From the NCBI GenBank assembly GCA_026391805.1, contig JAPLDJ010000015.1:372001-436000 (forward strand): 64,000 nt of DNA, in the 5' to 3' direction. Of the stretch, positions 9,728-18,168 are shown piece by piece. The translations under genes were made by a program, and so were the position numbers. How positions within the stretch are numbered: position 1 is the stretch's first letter; each line of letters starts with the position of its first letter. This DNA comes from Bacteroidota bacterium. GTDB lineage: Bacteria > Bacteroidota > Bacteroidia > Bacteroidales > FEN-979. The notes under the pieces are model-generated. The model did no database searches. It had not been told where the DNA came from and was given only the letters and a program-made list of their open reading frames with translations.

Positions 9728-9769
9728 AACTCAACCCCAAGCCCCGGTTACCGGGGCAGGGGGTGAGTT
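9728..9769. repeat. GC-rich palindromic element after truB
   Basis: AACTCAACCCC and AGGGGGTGAGTT bracket the perfect palindrome CCCCGGTTACCGGGG. It is a shortened relative of the hairpin after uppP. It starts two bases after the truB stop and can act as its terminator or as an mRNA-stabilising hairpin. Confidence 0.75.
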
Positions 9770-9831
9770 CATCAAGGCTTATTTGAGTTAACTTTGTAAA
9801 AAAATCCGAATCCCCGACAATCCTCCTTTTC

Positions 9832-12555
9832 ATGAAAAAGAATTTACTTTTCCTCCTGCTGGTCGTGCTCGTGTCGGCCGCAACAGTTGTCACTTACAAA
9901 CACTCTACAACCTTCCGGCGGGCCAGGTTTGAAGCTTTTATCAAACAGGAAGCGAAAAAGATACCGCATCATCAACTGAAAGAAGAACAGGAGGAAGCTG
10001 CCGATCAGCCGGAAATGGCTGCCATACAGAATTTTTTCATGACTGTTGATCCTGCCACAGGAACAATACCCCGCGAACGTCTCCTGAAGGCCTGTTATGA
10101 AACCCGGGCGATGATGCAGCAGAAAAGCACGGAAAGTCTTCCCCTGTGGACCGGCTATTCTTCCGACATGGGAGGCCGCACGCGTGCCATCATGTACGAC
10201 CCGAACGACCCTTCAAAGAAGAAAGTCTGGGCGGGAGGCGTGACCGGAGGGCTATGGTACAATAACGACATCACCAATGCCGGCCTGTCATGGGTGCCGG
10301 TGGGAGACTTCTGGCCCACCCTGGCCATCCGTTGCATCACCTATGATCCGGTCAATCCATCCATCTTCTACATCGGGACAGGGGAGGCCGAAACCGCCCT
10401 GCAGACCTACCGGGAATCCTGCGGACTCGGGGATGGAATCTGGAAATCCACCGATGGAGGGCAAACCTGGAGTCAGCTTGGTTCAACGGTTGATTTCGTC
10501 TATGTTCCGAAAATCGTTATACGAAATGAAGGAGGAAACAGCGTGATCTATGCGGCGGTGGTTTCCGGACTTTACCATGGGGTACATAGCAGTCTTCCTT
10601 CGGACGGGCTTTACCGTTCGGCCGATGGCGGAAATACCTGGACGCAGGTGCTGCCCTCCATTACCGGCTCCACGTTTCCCTATTCTCCTTCCGATGTCGC
10701 ACTGGGCTCCGACGGACGGATCTATGTAGGCACCATGCCAAACCTTTCAGGGGATGGCGCAGCAGTCCTGCTTTATTCGGATTCAGGGCTGCCGGGCTCA
10801 TGGAGCGTGAACGAAACCTACCGGAATGAAATCCTGTTGGATCCGACCTACAACATCCCCGGCAGGGTGGTCTTCGGCTGCGCACCTTCAGATGCAAACG
10901 TGGTTTATGCCCTTGTGGCTTCCGGTTTTATCAATCCTGCAAATAATTTTAAATATTTCTACTGTTATCATATATTACGCTCCGCGGATAAAGGTGTGAC
11001 ATGGACGAAAAAAAATCTTCCTTCCGACCTGACATCCGGGACAAACTTTGCAACGATCGCCTGGCATGCGCTCGATATTGCCGTCGATCCGAACGATCCG
11101 AATTCGGTTTTTATCGGCGGACTGGATGTACACAAAACAAGCAACGGCGGCGATTATTGGTACCGGGTCAGCGACTGGTCGCTGATGTACTATGGCGGAG
11201 GACCTCAATATGTTCATGCCGACCAGCACATCATGGTTTACAAACCCGGATCTTCCACCGATATGCTGCTGGGATGCGACGGCGGGGTTTTCAGGACCGG
11301 AACTGCCAATTATACAAGTCCTGTATTCGAACAGCGGAACCTTGATTACAACACCCTTCAGCTCTATTCGGCCGACCTGAGAAACCAGGCCGGAGCGACA
11401 GAATTTGTAACCGGCCTCCAGGACAACGGCAGCCTTTATTACAGTACCCTGCCGGTGACCATCGCCAGCATGGTGAGCGGCGGCGATGGCGCCTATTGCT
11501 TTTTCGACCGGACCGACGATTTTTATTCCATCACCTCTATCTATTATAACAGTTATTACGTCCAGATCAACGGTGTTACGAGCGGTTACCTGAACAACTG
11601 GCAAAGCGGGATCTTTGTTAACCCTGCCGATTATGATCATGTGAACAAGGTAATTTATGCCAATGCCTGTGATTTCATCGGAAACTACATGGATTATTAC
11701 CTGAAGATATCGGATGTGACAGGCAGCGGCTACGGGCAGTTCAAAAAAGCCGGCACAACAACGAATACCTGGTTTTCGTCTGTAAAATTATCGCCGTATT
11801 CTCCTGCCGGGAATGCCACACTGTTCATGGGAACCCAGTCGGGAAGGCTGTTCAAGGTGACCAATGCCGCGCTGACACCGTCAACGGCTGAGATTACAGG
11901 ATCCAATTTCCCGGTAGGAAATATTGCTTCCATCGATGTCGGAAAATCGGAAGACACCCTGCTGGTAACTTTTTCAAACTACGGGGTTCCGTCGGTCTTT
12001 ATTACATATGATGGCGGACAGAACTGGATCAACGGCGAAGGAAACCTTCCCGATATGCCGGTCCGCTGGGGGATCTTTCATCCGCAGAACAGCCGCCAGG
12101 TCATGCTGGCAACGGAAACCGGAACATGGGTAACGAACAACATACAAGCATCACCGGTTAACTGGGTTCCTGCCGTCGACGGCATGGCCAATGTGCGTGT
12201 GGACCAGCTCAGGCTGCGAACCAGCGATAACACGGTTGTTGCCGCCACGCACGGGAGGGGCATTTTCACCACCCGGTGGGATGTGGTAAGCGGCACCGGG
12301 AACCTTCAATCAGGGGGCTTTTCCATCTATCCGAATCCTGCCGGCGATATCCTGAACATCACGTTTAAGAAAAATGAAAAATCATCACTTGAGATCAGGA
12401 TATTTGATCCTTCAGGGAAGAAAATGAAAGAACTGGAAACCTCCGGAAAGATCACTGAACAGATCAATATTTCCGACCTACCGGATGGTGTTTATTTCGT
12501 CAGCATATACATGAACGGAAAGAATACTGGAACAGTAAAGATTGTGAAACTTTAA
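9832..12555 (+). CDS. T9SS-exported beta-propeller (BNR/sialidase-like repeat) protein
   Basis: A 907-residue protein. Residues 1-22 are a signal peptide or membrane anchor. The bulk is built of beta-propeller blades with Asp-box/BNR-like motifs (KSTDGGQTWSQ, RSADGGNTWTQ, RSADKGVTWTKK, KTSNGGDYWYR, ITYDGGQNWIN). Residues about 825-907 form a type IX secretion sorting domain: GGFSIYPNPAGD at the start, LEIRIFDPSGK in the middle, DLPDGVYFVSIY and a basic KIVKL end. It should be exported across the outer membrane and either released or lipid-anchored. Such propellers bind or cut glycans or act as adhesins. No sialidase catalytic set is clear, so enzymatic activity is not claimed. Confidence 0.88.
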   Translation: MKKNLLFLLLVVLVSAATVVTYKHSTTFRRARFEAFIKQEAKKIPHHQLKEEQEEAADQPEMAAIQNFFMTVDPATGTIPRERLLKACYETRAMMQQKSTESLPLWTGYSSDMGGRTRAIMYDPNDPSKKKVWAGGVTGGLWYNNDITNAGLSWVPVGDFWPTLAIRCITYDPVNPSIFYIGTGEAETALQTYRESCGLGDGIWKSTDGGQTWSQLGSTVDFVYVPKIVIRNEGGNSVIYAAVVSGLYHGVHSSLPSDGLYRSADGGNTWTQVLPSITGSTFPYSPSDVALGSDGRIYVGTMPNLSGDGAAVLLYSDSGLPGSWSVNETYRNEILLDPTYNIPGRVVFGCAPSDANVVYALVASGFINPANNFKYFYCYHILRSADKGVTWTKKNLPSDLTSGTNFATIAWHALDIAVDPNDPNSVFIGGLDVHKTSNGGDYWYRVSDWSLMYYGGGPQYVHADQHIMVYKPGSSTDMLLGCDGGVFRTGTANYTSPVFEQRNLDYNTLQLYSADLRNQAGATEFVTGLQDNGSLYYSTLPVTIASMVSGGDGAYCFFDRTDDFYSITSIYYNSYYVQINGVTSGYLNNWQSGIFVNPADYDHVNKVIYANACDFIGNYMDYYLKISDVTGSGYGQFKKAGTTTNTWFSSVKLSPYSPAGNATLFMGTQSGRLFKVTNAALTPSTAEITGSNFPVGNIASIDVGKSEDTLLVTFSNYGVPSVFITYDGGQNWINGEGNLPDMPVRWGIFHPQNSRQVMLATETGTWVTNNIQASPVNWVPAVDGMANVRVDQLRLRTSDNTVVAATHGRGIFTTRWDVVSGTGNLQSGGFSIYPNPAGDILNITFKKNEKSSLEIRIFDPSGKKMKELETSGKITEQINISDLPDGVYFVSIYMNGKNTGTVKIVKL

Positions 12556-12565
12556 ATAGTTTTTC

Positions 12566-12642
12566 GTGACCTTCGTGGGTTTTCGTGAAAGAAAATAATA
12601 ATAACACGAAGGTTCACGAAGAAGACACGAAAGACACGAAGA
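12566..12642. repeat. Inverted CACGAAG / CTTCGTG word repeats
   Basis: TTTTCGTGACCTTCGTGGG-type words face CACGAAGGTTCACGAAG and AGACACGAAAGACACGAAG words across an A-rich loop. The tract lies between the propeller gene and the deaminase gene. If translated it would give a spurious N-terminal extension to the deaminase. Confidence 0.7.
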
Positions 12643-12653
12643 ATATTAATATC

Positions 12654-13103
12654 ATGAATTACGAACGAAATTCTGACGAGTACTTCATGAACGAAGCGCT
12701 GAAAGAAGCTTACCAGGCGCTTGAAAAAGATGAAGTCCCGGTCGGTGCAGTCGTAGTGTGCGAAAACCGCATTATCGCCCGCGGGCATAACCTTACGGAA
12801 ACGCTCACGGATGTGACAGCTCACGCGGAGATGCAGGCATTTACAGCCGCATCCGCTTACCTTGGCGGAAAATACCTGGATGAATGCGTGCTCTATGTTA
12901 CCGTCGAACCCTGCGTAATGTGTGCCGGCGCCGCGTTCTGGACACAACTGGGGAAACTGGTTTACGGCGCTGAAGATGAAAAACGGGGATACGGGCTGGT
13001 AAAACAGCCGCTGCTGCACCCGAAAACTGAAGTGATTTCAGGAATCCTGGCAGAGGAATGCTCGGAGCTGATGAAATCATTCTTCAGGAAAAAACGAATA
13101 TAA
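12654..13103 (+). CDS. tadA: tRNA-specific adenosine deaminase-like protein (TadA family)
   Basis: A 149-residue cytidine/deoxycytidylate deaminase fold protein of the TadA type, which makes inosine at the wobble position of tRNA-Arg. The zinc/catalytic motifs are HAEMQAF (His57, Glu59) and PCVMCAGA (Cys87, Cys90). The ARGHNLTET loop also fits TadA. An in-frame upstream ATG at 12585 would add 23 residues, but those are encoded purely by CACGAAG word repeats, so the ATG at 12654 is preferred. A guanine deaminase-like role is a weaker alternative. Confidence 0.88.
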   Translation: MNYERNSDEYFMNEALKEAYQALEKDEVPVGAVVVCENRIIARGHNLTETLTDVTAHAEMQAFTAASAYLGGKYLDECVLYVTVEPCVMCAGAAFWTQLGKLVYGAEDEKRGYGLVKQPLLHPKTEVISGILAEECSELMKSFFRKKRI

Positions 13104-13205
13104 TGTACTATCCTCATCCGTTCATTCCCTGCCTACCGGCAGGCAGGCGTGTAATCCGTGTTCAGAAAAATAGCACACGGAAGACACGGAGAGAACGGAA
13201 AATAC
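13104..13205. repeat. Intergenic hairpin and CACGGAAGA word repeats
   Basis: CCTGCC-TACC-GGCAGG (13128-13143) makes a small perfect hairpin, extended by another GCAGG. It is followed by opposed CCGTGTT and ACACGGAAGACACGGAG words. Same style as the tract at 14041-14135. Confidence 0.6.
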
Positions 13206-13214
13206 GCGGAAAAT

Positions 13215-14021
13215 ATGTTTGAAAAAAATTTGCAGATTCAGGAAATCATAGCCGAGATAGCCGATACCGCCCAGTGTTTATGGGACAAGGGATGGGCAGA
13301 ACGGAATGCCGGCAATATCTCGGTGAATATCACGGAACTTCTTTCAGCAGAAGAGATGGGGCTGTTCGAAGGTACTGCTGTCGAGCCGTTGCACGGGGCA
13401 CGGAGCACGATGCACGATCAGGTATTGATTGTAACAACGGCAGGAAGCCGCATGCGGGATCTCGCAAAAAATCCGTGGGATCATTTGTGTGTTCTGAAAA
13501 TGAACAGCGGTGGAAATGAATACCAGTTAGCAGGATCAAATAGCGAAAAGCGAAAAGCGAAAAGCGAAAAACCAACTTCCGAACTTCCGACACATCTTTC
13601 CATTCACGAAATGCTGCTGGAGAAAAATCCGGAACTAAAGACCGTTGTTCATACCCATGCTACGGAACTGATTGCCCTTACGCACATCCCGGATTTCAAA
13701 TCTGCGGATTCGCTCAACCGGCTGCTGTGGGGAATGCACCCCGAAACCATGCTGTTTATCCCGAAAGGCGCCGGCTTCATTCCTTACCTGCTTACGGGTA
13801 GCATGTCCATCGCCGAAGCTTCTGCAAAGGCGCTCGAAGATCATACGGTTGTTATCTGGGAAAAACACGGGGTGATCGCGACCGGAACATCAGTTACCGA
13901 GGCTTTCGACACCATTGATCTCATCTCGAAATCAGCCCGGATCTATTTTCTTGTAAAACAGGCAGGGATTGAACCGGAGGGGCTGACGGCGGAGCAAATT
14001 AAGGAATTGGCGAACTGGTGA
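13215..14021 (+). CDS. rhaD: Rhamnulose-1-phosphate aldolase-like class II aldolase
   Basis: A 268-residue class II aldolase. RhaD splits L-rhamnulose 1-phosphate into dihydroxyacetone phosphate and lactaldehyde. The family pattern is clear: AERNAGNISVNI near the start, TTAGSRMRDL (phosphate site), the catalytic Glu123 in SELPTHLSIHEM, zinc ligands His146 and His148 in VVHTHATE, and the third His in EKHGVIATG (about 216). The start at 13215 is preferred over 13158 because the extra 19 residues come from word repeats. Residues 110-119 (Ser/Glu/Lys/Arg/Ala) come from four GCGAAAA words inserted in a loop. The stop codon itself lies inside a CTGGTGAG word. No other rhamnose gene is nearby. Confidence 0.82.
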   Translation: MFEKNLQIQEIIAEIADTAQCLWDKGWAERNAGNISVNITELLSAEEMGLFEGTAVEPLHGARSTMHDQVLIVTTAGSRMRDLAKNPWDHLCVLKMNSGGNEYQLAGSNSEKRKAKSEKPTSELPTHLSIHEMLLEKNPELKTVVHTHATELIALTHIPDFKSADSLNRLLWGMHPETMLFIPKGAGFIPYLLTGSMSIAEASAKALEDHTVVIWEKHGVIATGTSVTEAFDTIDLISKSARIYFLVKQAGIEPEGLTAEQIKELANW

Positions 14022-14135
14022 GGTGGTGAACTGGTGAGTTATTTTTTCAAGTACTTTCCTCATCCGTGGTTTTCCGTTTTCTCCGTGTATTCTGTGTGCT
14101 TATATTTTGGAACACGGACAACACGGAAAAATTAA
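14008..14135. repeat. CTGGTGAG words followed by CCGTGTT/AACACGG inverted words
   Basis: CGAACTGGTGAGGTGGTGAACTGGTGAGTT overlaps the aldolase stop. It is followed by TCCGTGGTTTTCCGTTTTCTCCGTG-like words facing GAACACGGACAACACGGAAAA. The aldolase and the oppositely oriented thioesterase converge on this tract, so it may serve both as a terminator. Confidence 0.6.
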
Positions 14136-14158
14136 ACAACAAAACGTCAGTTAATTCT

Positions 14159-14902
14159 TTACCTCTTCTTCCAGGTAATCCTGGCCTTGAAAATGGTCTT
14201 GCTGTCGCTGCTCCTTACTCCTTTTACGAGGGAATTTGAAGGATCAACAGAAGCGAAAAGACGGATTTCATCATTGTATAATACTTCCGACAGGAATTCG
14301 ATCATAAAAGAAGATATGCTGTAACTGTGATGCATATCTTCGGGGAAGAGGTTCAGGATCCAGTCGATGTAACGCGCGTTGTTCACATGGCGGTACATGT
14401 CGAGGTCGGTGTATCCCGCAGTTATGGTGCGGATCAGCGGAAGATCATTGCTGATATGGATCCTTTCGGGCTGCTCATCCATCACGGCAACCGGCCGCAC
14501 GAAAGAAAGAGCCTCCTGGCTGATTTCCGGTACAACGGGTCGCCGGGTTTCCGGGTCGAGGAGGAACCAGTGCGAAGAAACAGCGCCCATAATGTTTCCC
14601 GCTGCATCCCTGATCTCATAATCGCGCATGGCAACCAGGCCATCGGCGCCCCGGTGCCAGGTCGAGACATCCACTTCATCTTCCCATGCCGGATACCGGT
14701 CCATTTTGATCAGCATCCGGACCAAAACCCAGAGCCGGTCGAAGCCATCCTTCCTTGTGTAATCAAACCCCAGGTGCCGTGCATGACGAAAAGCAGTAAC
14801 CTGCAGGAAATTGCAGATCGTCGTCAGTGAAGCACAATTATTGGCATCGGTTTCGTACCAGTTGACACGGTAACGGTCGGTCCAGATGGATTCAGTTGAC
14901 AT
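14159..14902 (-). CDS. Acyl-ACP thioesterase
   Basis: A 247-residue double-hotdog protein of the acyl-ACP thioesterase family, which releases free fatty acids from acyl carrier protein. Visible landmarks are YRVNWYETDANNCASLTTICNFLQ near the start, the first hotdog's WEDEVDVSTWHRG strand with the SSHWFLLD segment, and the second hotdog's TDLDMYRHVNNARYIDWIL, which holds the catalytic Asn/His pattern. An upstream in-frame ATG (14995) would add 31 residues partly encoded by CTGGTGAA words, so MSTES at 14902 is chosen. The gene diverges from the M28 peptidase. Confidence 0.88.
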   Translation of the reverse strand: MSTESIWTDRYRVNWYETDANNCASLTTICNFLQVTAFRHARHLGFDYTRKDGFDRLWVLVRMLIKMDRYPAWEDEVDVSTWHRGADGLVAMRDYEIRDAAGNIMGAVSSHWFLLDPETRRPVVPEISQEALSFVRPVAVMDEQPERIHISNDLPLIRTITAGYTDLDMYRHVNNARYIDWILNLFPEDMHHSYSISSFMIEFLSEVLYNDEIRLFASVDPSNSLVKGVRSSDSKTIFKARITWKKR

Positions 14903-14920
14903 GGGGGTAAAGGTAGAGAA

Positions 14921-14955
14921 AACTGGCGAACTGGTGAACTGGTGAGTTGGTGAGT
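14921..14955. repeat. CTGGTGAA word-repeat tract between divergent genes
   Basis: CTGGCGAA, CTGGTGAA, CTGGTGAG and TTGGTGAG units stand in tandem between the thioesterase and M28 peptidase starts, just upstream of the M28 promoter-like boxes. Confidence 0.75.
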
Positions 14956-14975
14956 ATAATTTTGCATTTTTATTC

Positions 14976-15004
14976 TTGCATCCTGCATCTTGCATTTATC
15001 TTTG
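14976..15004 (+). promoter_or_regulatory. Promoter-like boxes for the M28 peptidase gene
   Basis: TTG at 14976-14978 and TATCTTTG at 14997-15004, 18 bases apart, fit the Bacteroidota promoter form. The ATG follows at 15021. Confidence 0.45.
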
Positions 15005-15020
15005 CAATCAAATCCATCCA

Positions 15021-16466
15021 ATGAAAAAACTCCTTCTCTTTTCCATTCTCTGTTCTCTATCCTCCATTTTCAATCCGGCGTTCACCCAAAAACAAGACTC
15101 CATTATGATCAGCCGGATCTTCGCCGATGCCCTCACGCATCCTGATTCATACAAAAACCTGGAATACCTCTGTACAAAGATTGGCGGACGGCTGGCCGGA
15201 ACTCCGTCATCACTGGAAGCTGTGAAATGGTCTGAAAAGGTGCTCAGGGAGATGAACCTGGATACAGTTTTCCTCCAGGAATGCAAGGTCAGGTACTGGG
15301 AACGCGGAGAAAAGGAAACCGGGAAAGTGATCTCTTTAAAAGCCGGGAATCACAAGCTGAATCCAAGCGCTCTTGGAGGATCGATATCCACGGGAGAAAA
15401 AGGCATAACGGCAAAGGTCATCGAGGTGAAGGATTATGATGAACTCAAAAAACTGGGGAAAGAGAAAATTACAGGGAAGATCGTTTTTATCAACCATCCC
15501 GCCGATCCTGCGCTGTTCAACACCTTTGCCGCATACGGGGGCGTGGCTGGGTACCGCGTGCGCGGGGCCGTGCAGGCCGCATACTACGGCGCCATTGCCA
15601 TGATCGACCGCTCCGCAACCACAGCACATGACGAATATCCCCATACCGGGATCATGCACTATGCCGATACCGTAAAGAAGATCCCTGCTCTTTCTCTCAG
15701 TACAAATGAATCAGACAGGCTAAGTCAGTGGTTGAAAAGCGACCCTGAACTTTCCATTTTCATCAAATCATCCAGCATCGAGCATCCGGCATCAGTTTCT
15801 TATAACGTAATAGGTGAAATCAGGGGAACCGAACATCCCGAAGAGATCATCGCCTTCGGAGGACATCTCGATTGCTGGGAAACCGGACAGGGCGCTCATG
15901 ACGATGGTGCCGGGGTTGTACAGACCATCGACATTCTTCGTCTTTACCGTTCACTTGGAATACGCCCAAAACATACGATCAGGGCGGTGGTTTTTATGGA
16001 CGAAGAAATGGAGCAAAAAGGCGGAAAAGCATACGCGGAAGCTGCAAAGAAGATGCTGGATGCCGGATACTGGATGCTGGATAAGAATGATTCGGCAGTC
16101 AACAGTCGGCAGTCAACAGTCGGCAGTCGTCATATAGCCGCTATTGAGGCAGATCGCGGCGGATTTACGCCCTGGGGTTTCTCAATCGATGCAACAGATG
16201 AGCAGGTGAAGAAGGTCCAGTCTTGGAAAAACCTCATGCTGCCCTATGGTTTGTATATGTTTGAAAAAGGAGGAAGCGGCGTCGATATCAATGGCCTGAA
16301 ATCACAGGGCGTGCCGCTTTTCGGGCTGGTTACCGACTGGCAGCGCTACTTCGATTATCATCATTCCACCAACGATTCCTTCGACAAGGTCAACATCAGG
16401 GAACTTCAGCTCGGAACAGGGGCAATGGGTGCATTGGTTTACCTTATAGATACGTATGGATTATAA
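15021..16466 (+). CDS. M28 family zinc metallopeptidase
   Basis: A 481-residue exported peptidase. Residues 1-22 are a signal peptide. A PA-like insert (about 110-215) precedes the second half of the catalytic domain. The co-catalytic zinc ligands fit M28: GGHLDCWETG (His282 and Asp284 region), GAHDDGAG (Asp about 294-295), VFMDEEMEQKGG (Glu about 328-329), an IEADRGG Asp, and the late DYHHSTND His. M28 enzymes trim amino-terminal residues or dipeptides outside the cytoplasm. The ATG at 15021 is favoured over 14976 because it starts a clean signal peptide. Residues around 360 (NSRQSTVGSR) come from an in-frame AACAGTCGGCAGTC word repeat at 16096-16131. Confidence 0.9.
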   Translation: MKKLLLFSILCSLSSIFNPAFTQKQDSIMISRIFADALTHPDSYKNLEYLCTKIGGRLAGTPSSLEAVKWSEKVLREMNLDTVFLQECKVRYWERGEKETGKVISLKAGNHKLNPSALGGSISTGEKGITAKVIEVKDYDELKKLGKEKITGKIVFINHPADPALFNTFAAYGGVAGYRVRGAVQAAYYGAIAMIDRSATTAHDEYPHTGIMHYADTVKKIPALSLSTNESDRLSQWLKSDPELSIFIKSSSIEHPASVSYNVIGEIRGTEHPEEIIAFGGHLDCWETGQGAHDDGAGVVQTIDILRLYRSLGIRPKHTIRAVVFMDEEMEQKGGKAYAEAAKKMLDAGYWMLDKNDSAVNSRQSTVGSRHIAAIEADRGGFTPWGFSIDATDEQVKKVQSWKNLMLPYGLYMFEKGGSGVDINGLKSQGVPLFGLVTDWQRYFDYHHSTNDSFDKVNIRELQLGTGAMGALVYLIDTYGL

Positions 16467-16467
16467 T

Positions 16468-16562
16468 AACTGGTGAACTGGTGAGTATATTCCGGAGTGC
16501 AATGGTGCAGTGGTGCAATGGTGAGAAAAAATCTGTGCCATAATCTGTGTAAATCTGTGTAA
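16468..16562. repeat. Mixed word repeats (CTGGTGAA, AATGGTGCA, AATCTGTGT)
   Basis: Three successive word families stand in tandem: CTGGTGAA x2, then ATGGTGCAGTGGTGCAATGGTGAG, then AATCTGTGYAAATCTGTGTAATCTGTG. No coding potential is seen. Confidence 0.65.
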
Positions 16563-16646
16563 TCTGTGGTGAAATCCTTTTTTTAAGGGTCACTCTTTCA
16601 GTAACTTTCAGAAATTTCAAAAAGGTAATACATTTGTTAAAAAAAA

Positions 16647-16672
16647 CTCACCAGTTCACCAATTCACCAATT
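16647..16672. repeat. Inverted-orientation word tract abutting a start codon
   Basis: CTCACCAGTTCACCAATTCACCAATT is the reverse complement of the CTGGTGAA words. It ends immediately before the ATG of the HD-domain gene and so forms its leader. Confidence 0.7.
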
Positions 16673-17233
16673 ATGTCAATAACACATACTCAGGCAATCA
16701 ATCTTCTTCATGAGTTTGTTAAAAACGAAAAAATGATCTACCACTCCCTCGCCTCTGAAGCGGTTTTGCGCGGGCTGGCACGAAGGCTTGGAAGGGATGA
16801 GGAAAAATGGGGTCTGGCAGGATTGCTGCACGACCTGGATGTGGAAACCACCAATGCCGACCCGATGGTTCATGGAACCCAAACGGAGGTGCTGCTGAAG
16901 GATTATGATATTGACCCGGAGATCCTTGATGCCATCCGGATGCACAATGAGTTTTCAGCAGGGAAGGAGCGAACCACCGAATTCCAGCATGCCCTTGCAG
17001 CCGGTGAAACCATTACAGGGCTGATCTTTGCAACAACTTACGTCTACCCCGACAGTAAACTCACCAGCGTGAAGCCGAAATCGGTGGTAAAGCGGATGAA
17101 GGAAAAGATGTTTGCGGCCTCTGTCAACCGGGAGAACATCCTTGAATGTGAAAAAATCGGCATCCCGATCGATGAATTTGCAGCACTGGCGATAGAATCA
17201 ATGCTGCCGATTGCCGGAGAAATCGGACTGTAA
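16673..17233 (+). CDS. HD-domain metal-dependent phosphohydrolase-like protein
   Basis: A 186-residue HD-domain protein. The HD signature is LLHDLDVE (residues about 47-54) with a preceding conserved His in the VKNEKMIYHSLASEAVL helix and a later IRMHNE motif. This arrangement is typical of HDIG hydrolases acting on nucleotides or phosphoesters; the substrate is unknown. The ATG at 16673 is preferred over 16634, whose 13 extra residues are repeat-encoded. It is the last backbone gene before the tRNA. Confidence 0.85.
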   Translation: MSITHTQAINLLHEFVKNEKMIYHSLASEAVLRGLARRLGRDEEKWGLAGLLHDLDVETTNADPMVHGTQTEVLLKDYDIDPEILDAIRMHNEFSAGKERTTEFQHALAAGETITGLIFATTYVYPDSKLTSVKPKSVVKRMKEKMFAASVNRENILECEKIGIPIDEFAALAIESMLPIAGEIGL

Positions 17234-17338
17234 AAATAGCGAAAGGCGAAAAGCGATTTAGCGAATTAATATAATACCGCGGAACACCGCAGGTGTGACA
17301 TTATTCTAGCGAAAAAAGTATTATCTTCGCAGCTATCC

Positions 17339-17413
17339 GGGATGTTAGCTCAGTCGGTTCAGAGTGCATGCTTCACACGCATGAGGTCGGCGGTTCGAGC
17401 CCGCCACATCCCA
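17339..17413 (+). tRNA. tRNA-Val (anticodon CAC)
   Basis: A full cloverleaf can be drawn. The acceptor stem is GGGATGT / ACATCCC with discriminator A (17413). The D stem is GCTC / GAGT. The anticodon stem CATGC / GCATG closes the 7-base loop TTCACAC, giving anticodon CAC (valine, GUG codons). The T arm is GGCGG-TTCGAGC-CCGCC. CCA is not encoded. A TATCTTCG box 10-18 bases upstream is promoter-like. The sequence changes character immediately downstream, which suggests this gene is the insertion site of the accessory region. Confidence 0.97.
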
Positions 17414-18112
17414 CTTTAAATATTCTAATGGCTTGATATTCAAACTATTTATTATTTCTTGTCCATATTTTGTCCACGTAATACGAGTAAAAAAATTATA
17501 CCCATCAATTTTTTTCAAGACGAGGCTTAGTTTTTCTATTCCGTCCGCTCAATCTCTTTCAATTTTTAACTATACTACACAGTATCCTTCCAATAATTTG
17601 GGAAATCAATTTGGCGTTCTACAGATCAAGTCAAAACACTGGATGGTTTGACAACACTGTCTACGATGGAAGGATACATTAATAAAAAAGAGGAACACTC
17701 ATTCTCGGACGGGCAGACTATTACCGTGAGCTGGGCGATTTCTCAGAAAAGCTCACCAAAATCCGAACTGACCGCTCCTGTACGGTCAAAATCCAACTTC
17801 TAAATGAAATTTGATGGGTGGAGTTTTATTGGCGAGTTTGCCCAGTCGATTGGTTTGAGCTTCAAATTGAAGGGAGCAATGCGACCTCCCGTAAACATAA
17901 TTTGACCGTGGACTCAAGTCTCGCCCCTGTGACTGCTTATCAGAAGATTATATTGGACGAATTTTTAATTAGGGAGCGGGAGTTCTTACTATTTGAACTT
18001 TGGTGGAAGTAGAAGGTTATGCTGAGGAAAATAGTTTCAATATAAACAGGGCAAGAGGAATCTTTGACCTTAATTTTAAGGACATCTTTATCAGCCAAAC
18101 TGGTGCATAATT
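17414..18112. other. Gene-poor, probably decayed segment after the tRNA
   Basis: About 700 bases without a convincing gene. An 11-base inverted repeat GTATCCTTCCA (17582-17592) / TGGAAGGATAC (17667-17677) is present. Reading frames between about 17690 and 18110 are interrupted: a stretch ending in DLNFKDIFISQTGA before a TAA at 18107-18109 looks coding, but the frame changes upstream. I read it as remnants of one or two genes of unknown type, consistent with the decayed end of an inserted element. Confidence 0.45.
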
Positions 18113-18144
18113 AAAAAGGGAGCCCCGCAAGACTCCCTTTTTTT
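18113..18144. terminator. Bidirectional hairpin terminator
   Basis: AAAAAGGGAG (18113-18122) pairs with CTCCCTTTTT across a 10-base loop, followed by more T. The A-run on the other side makes it usable for the leftward gene at 18169-18513. Confidence 0.85.
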
Positions 18145-18168
18145 ATAGGTCATATAATAGCAGTACAA

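Noticed and set aside
12585-12653. Extended N-terminus of the TadA-like protein
   Set aside because: These 23 codons are pure CACGAAG word repeat and the conserved domain starts after the ATG at 12654.
17582-17677. Inverted repeat GTATCCTTCCA / TGGAAGGATAC as an insertion-sequence end pair
   Set aside because: The arms enclose only about 75 bases, with no transposase and no target-site duplication.
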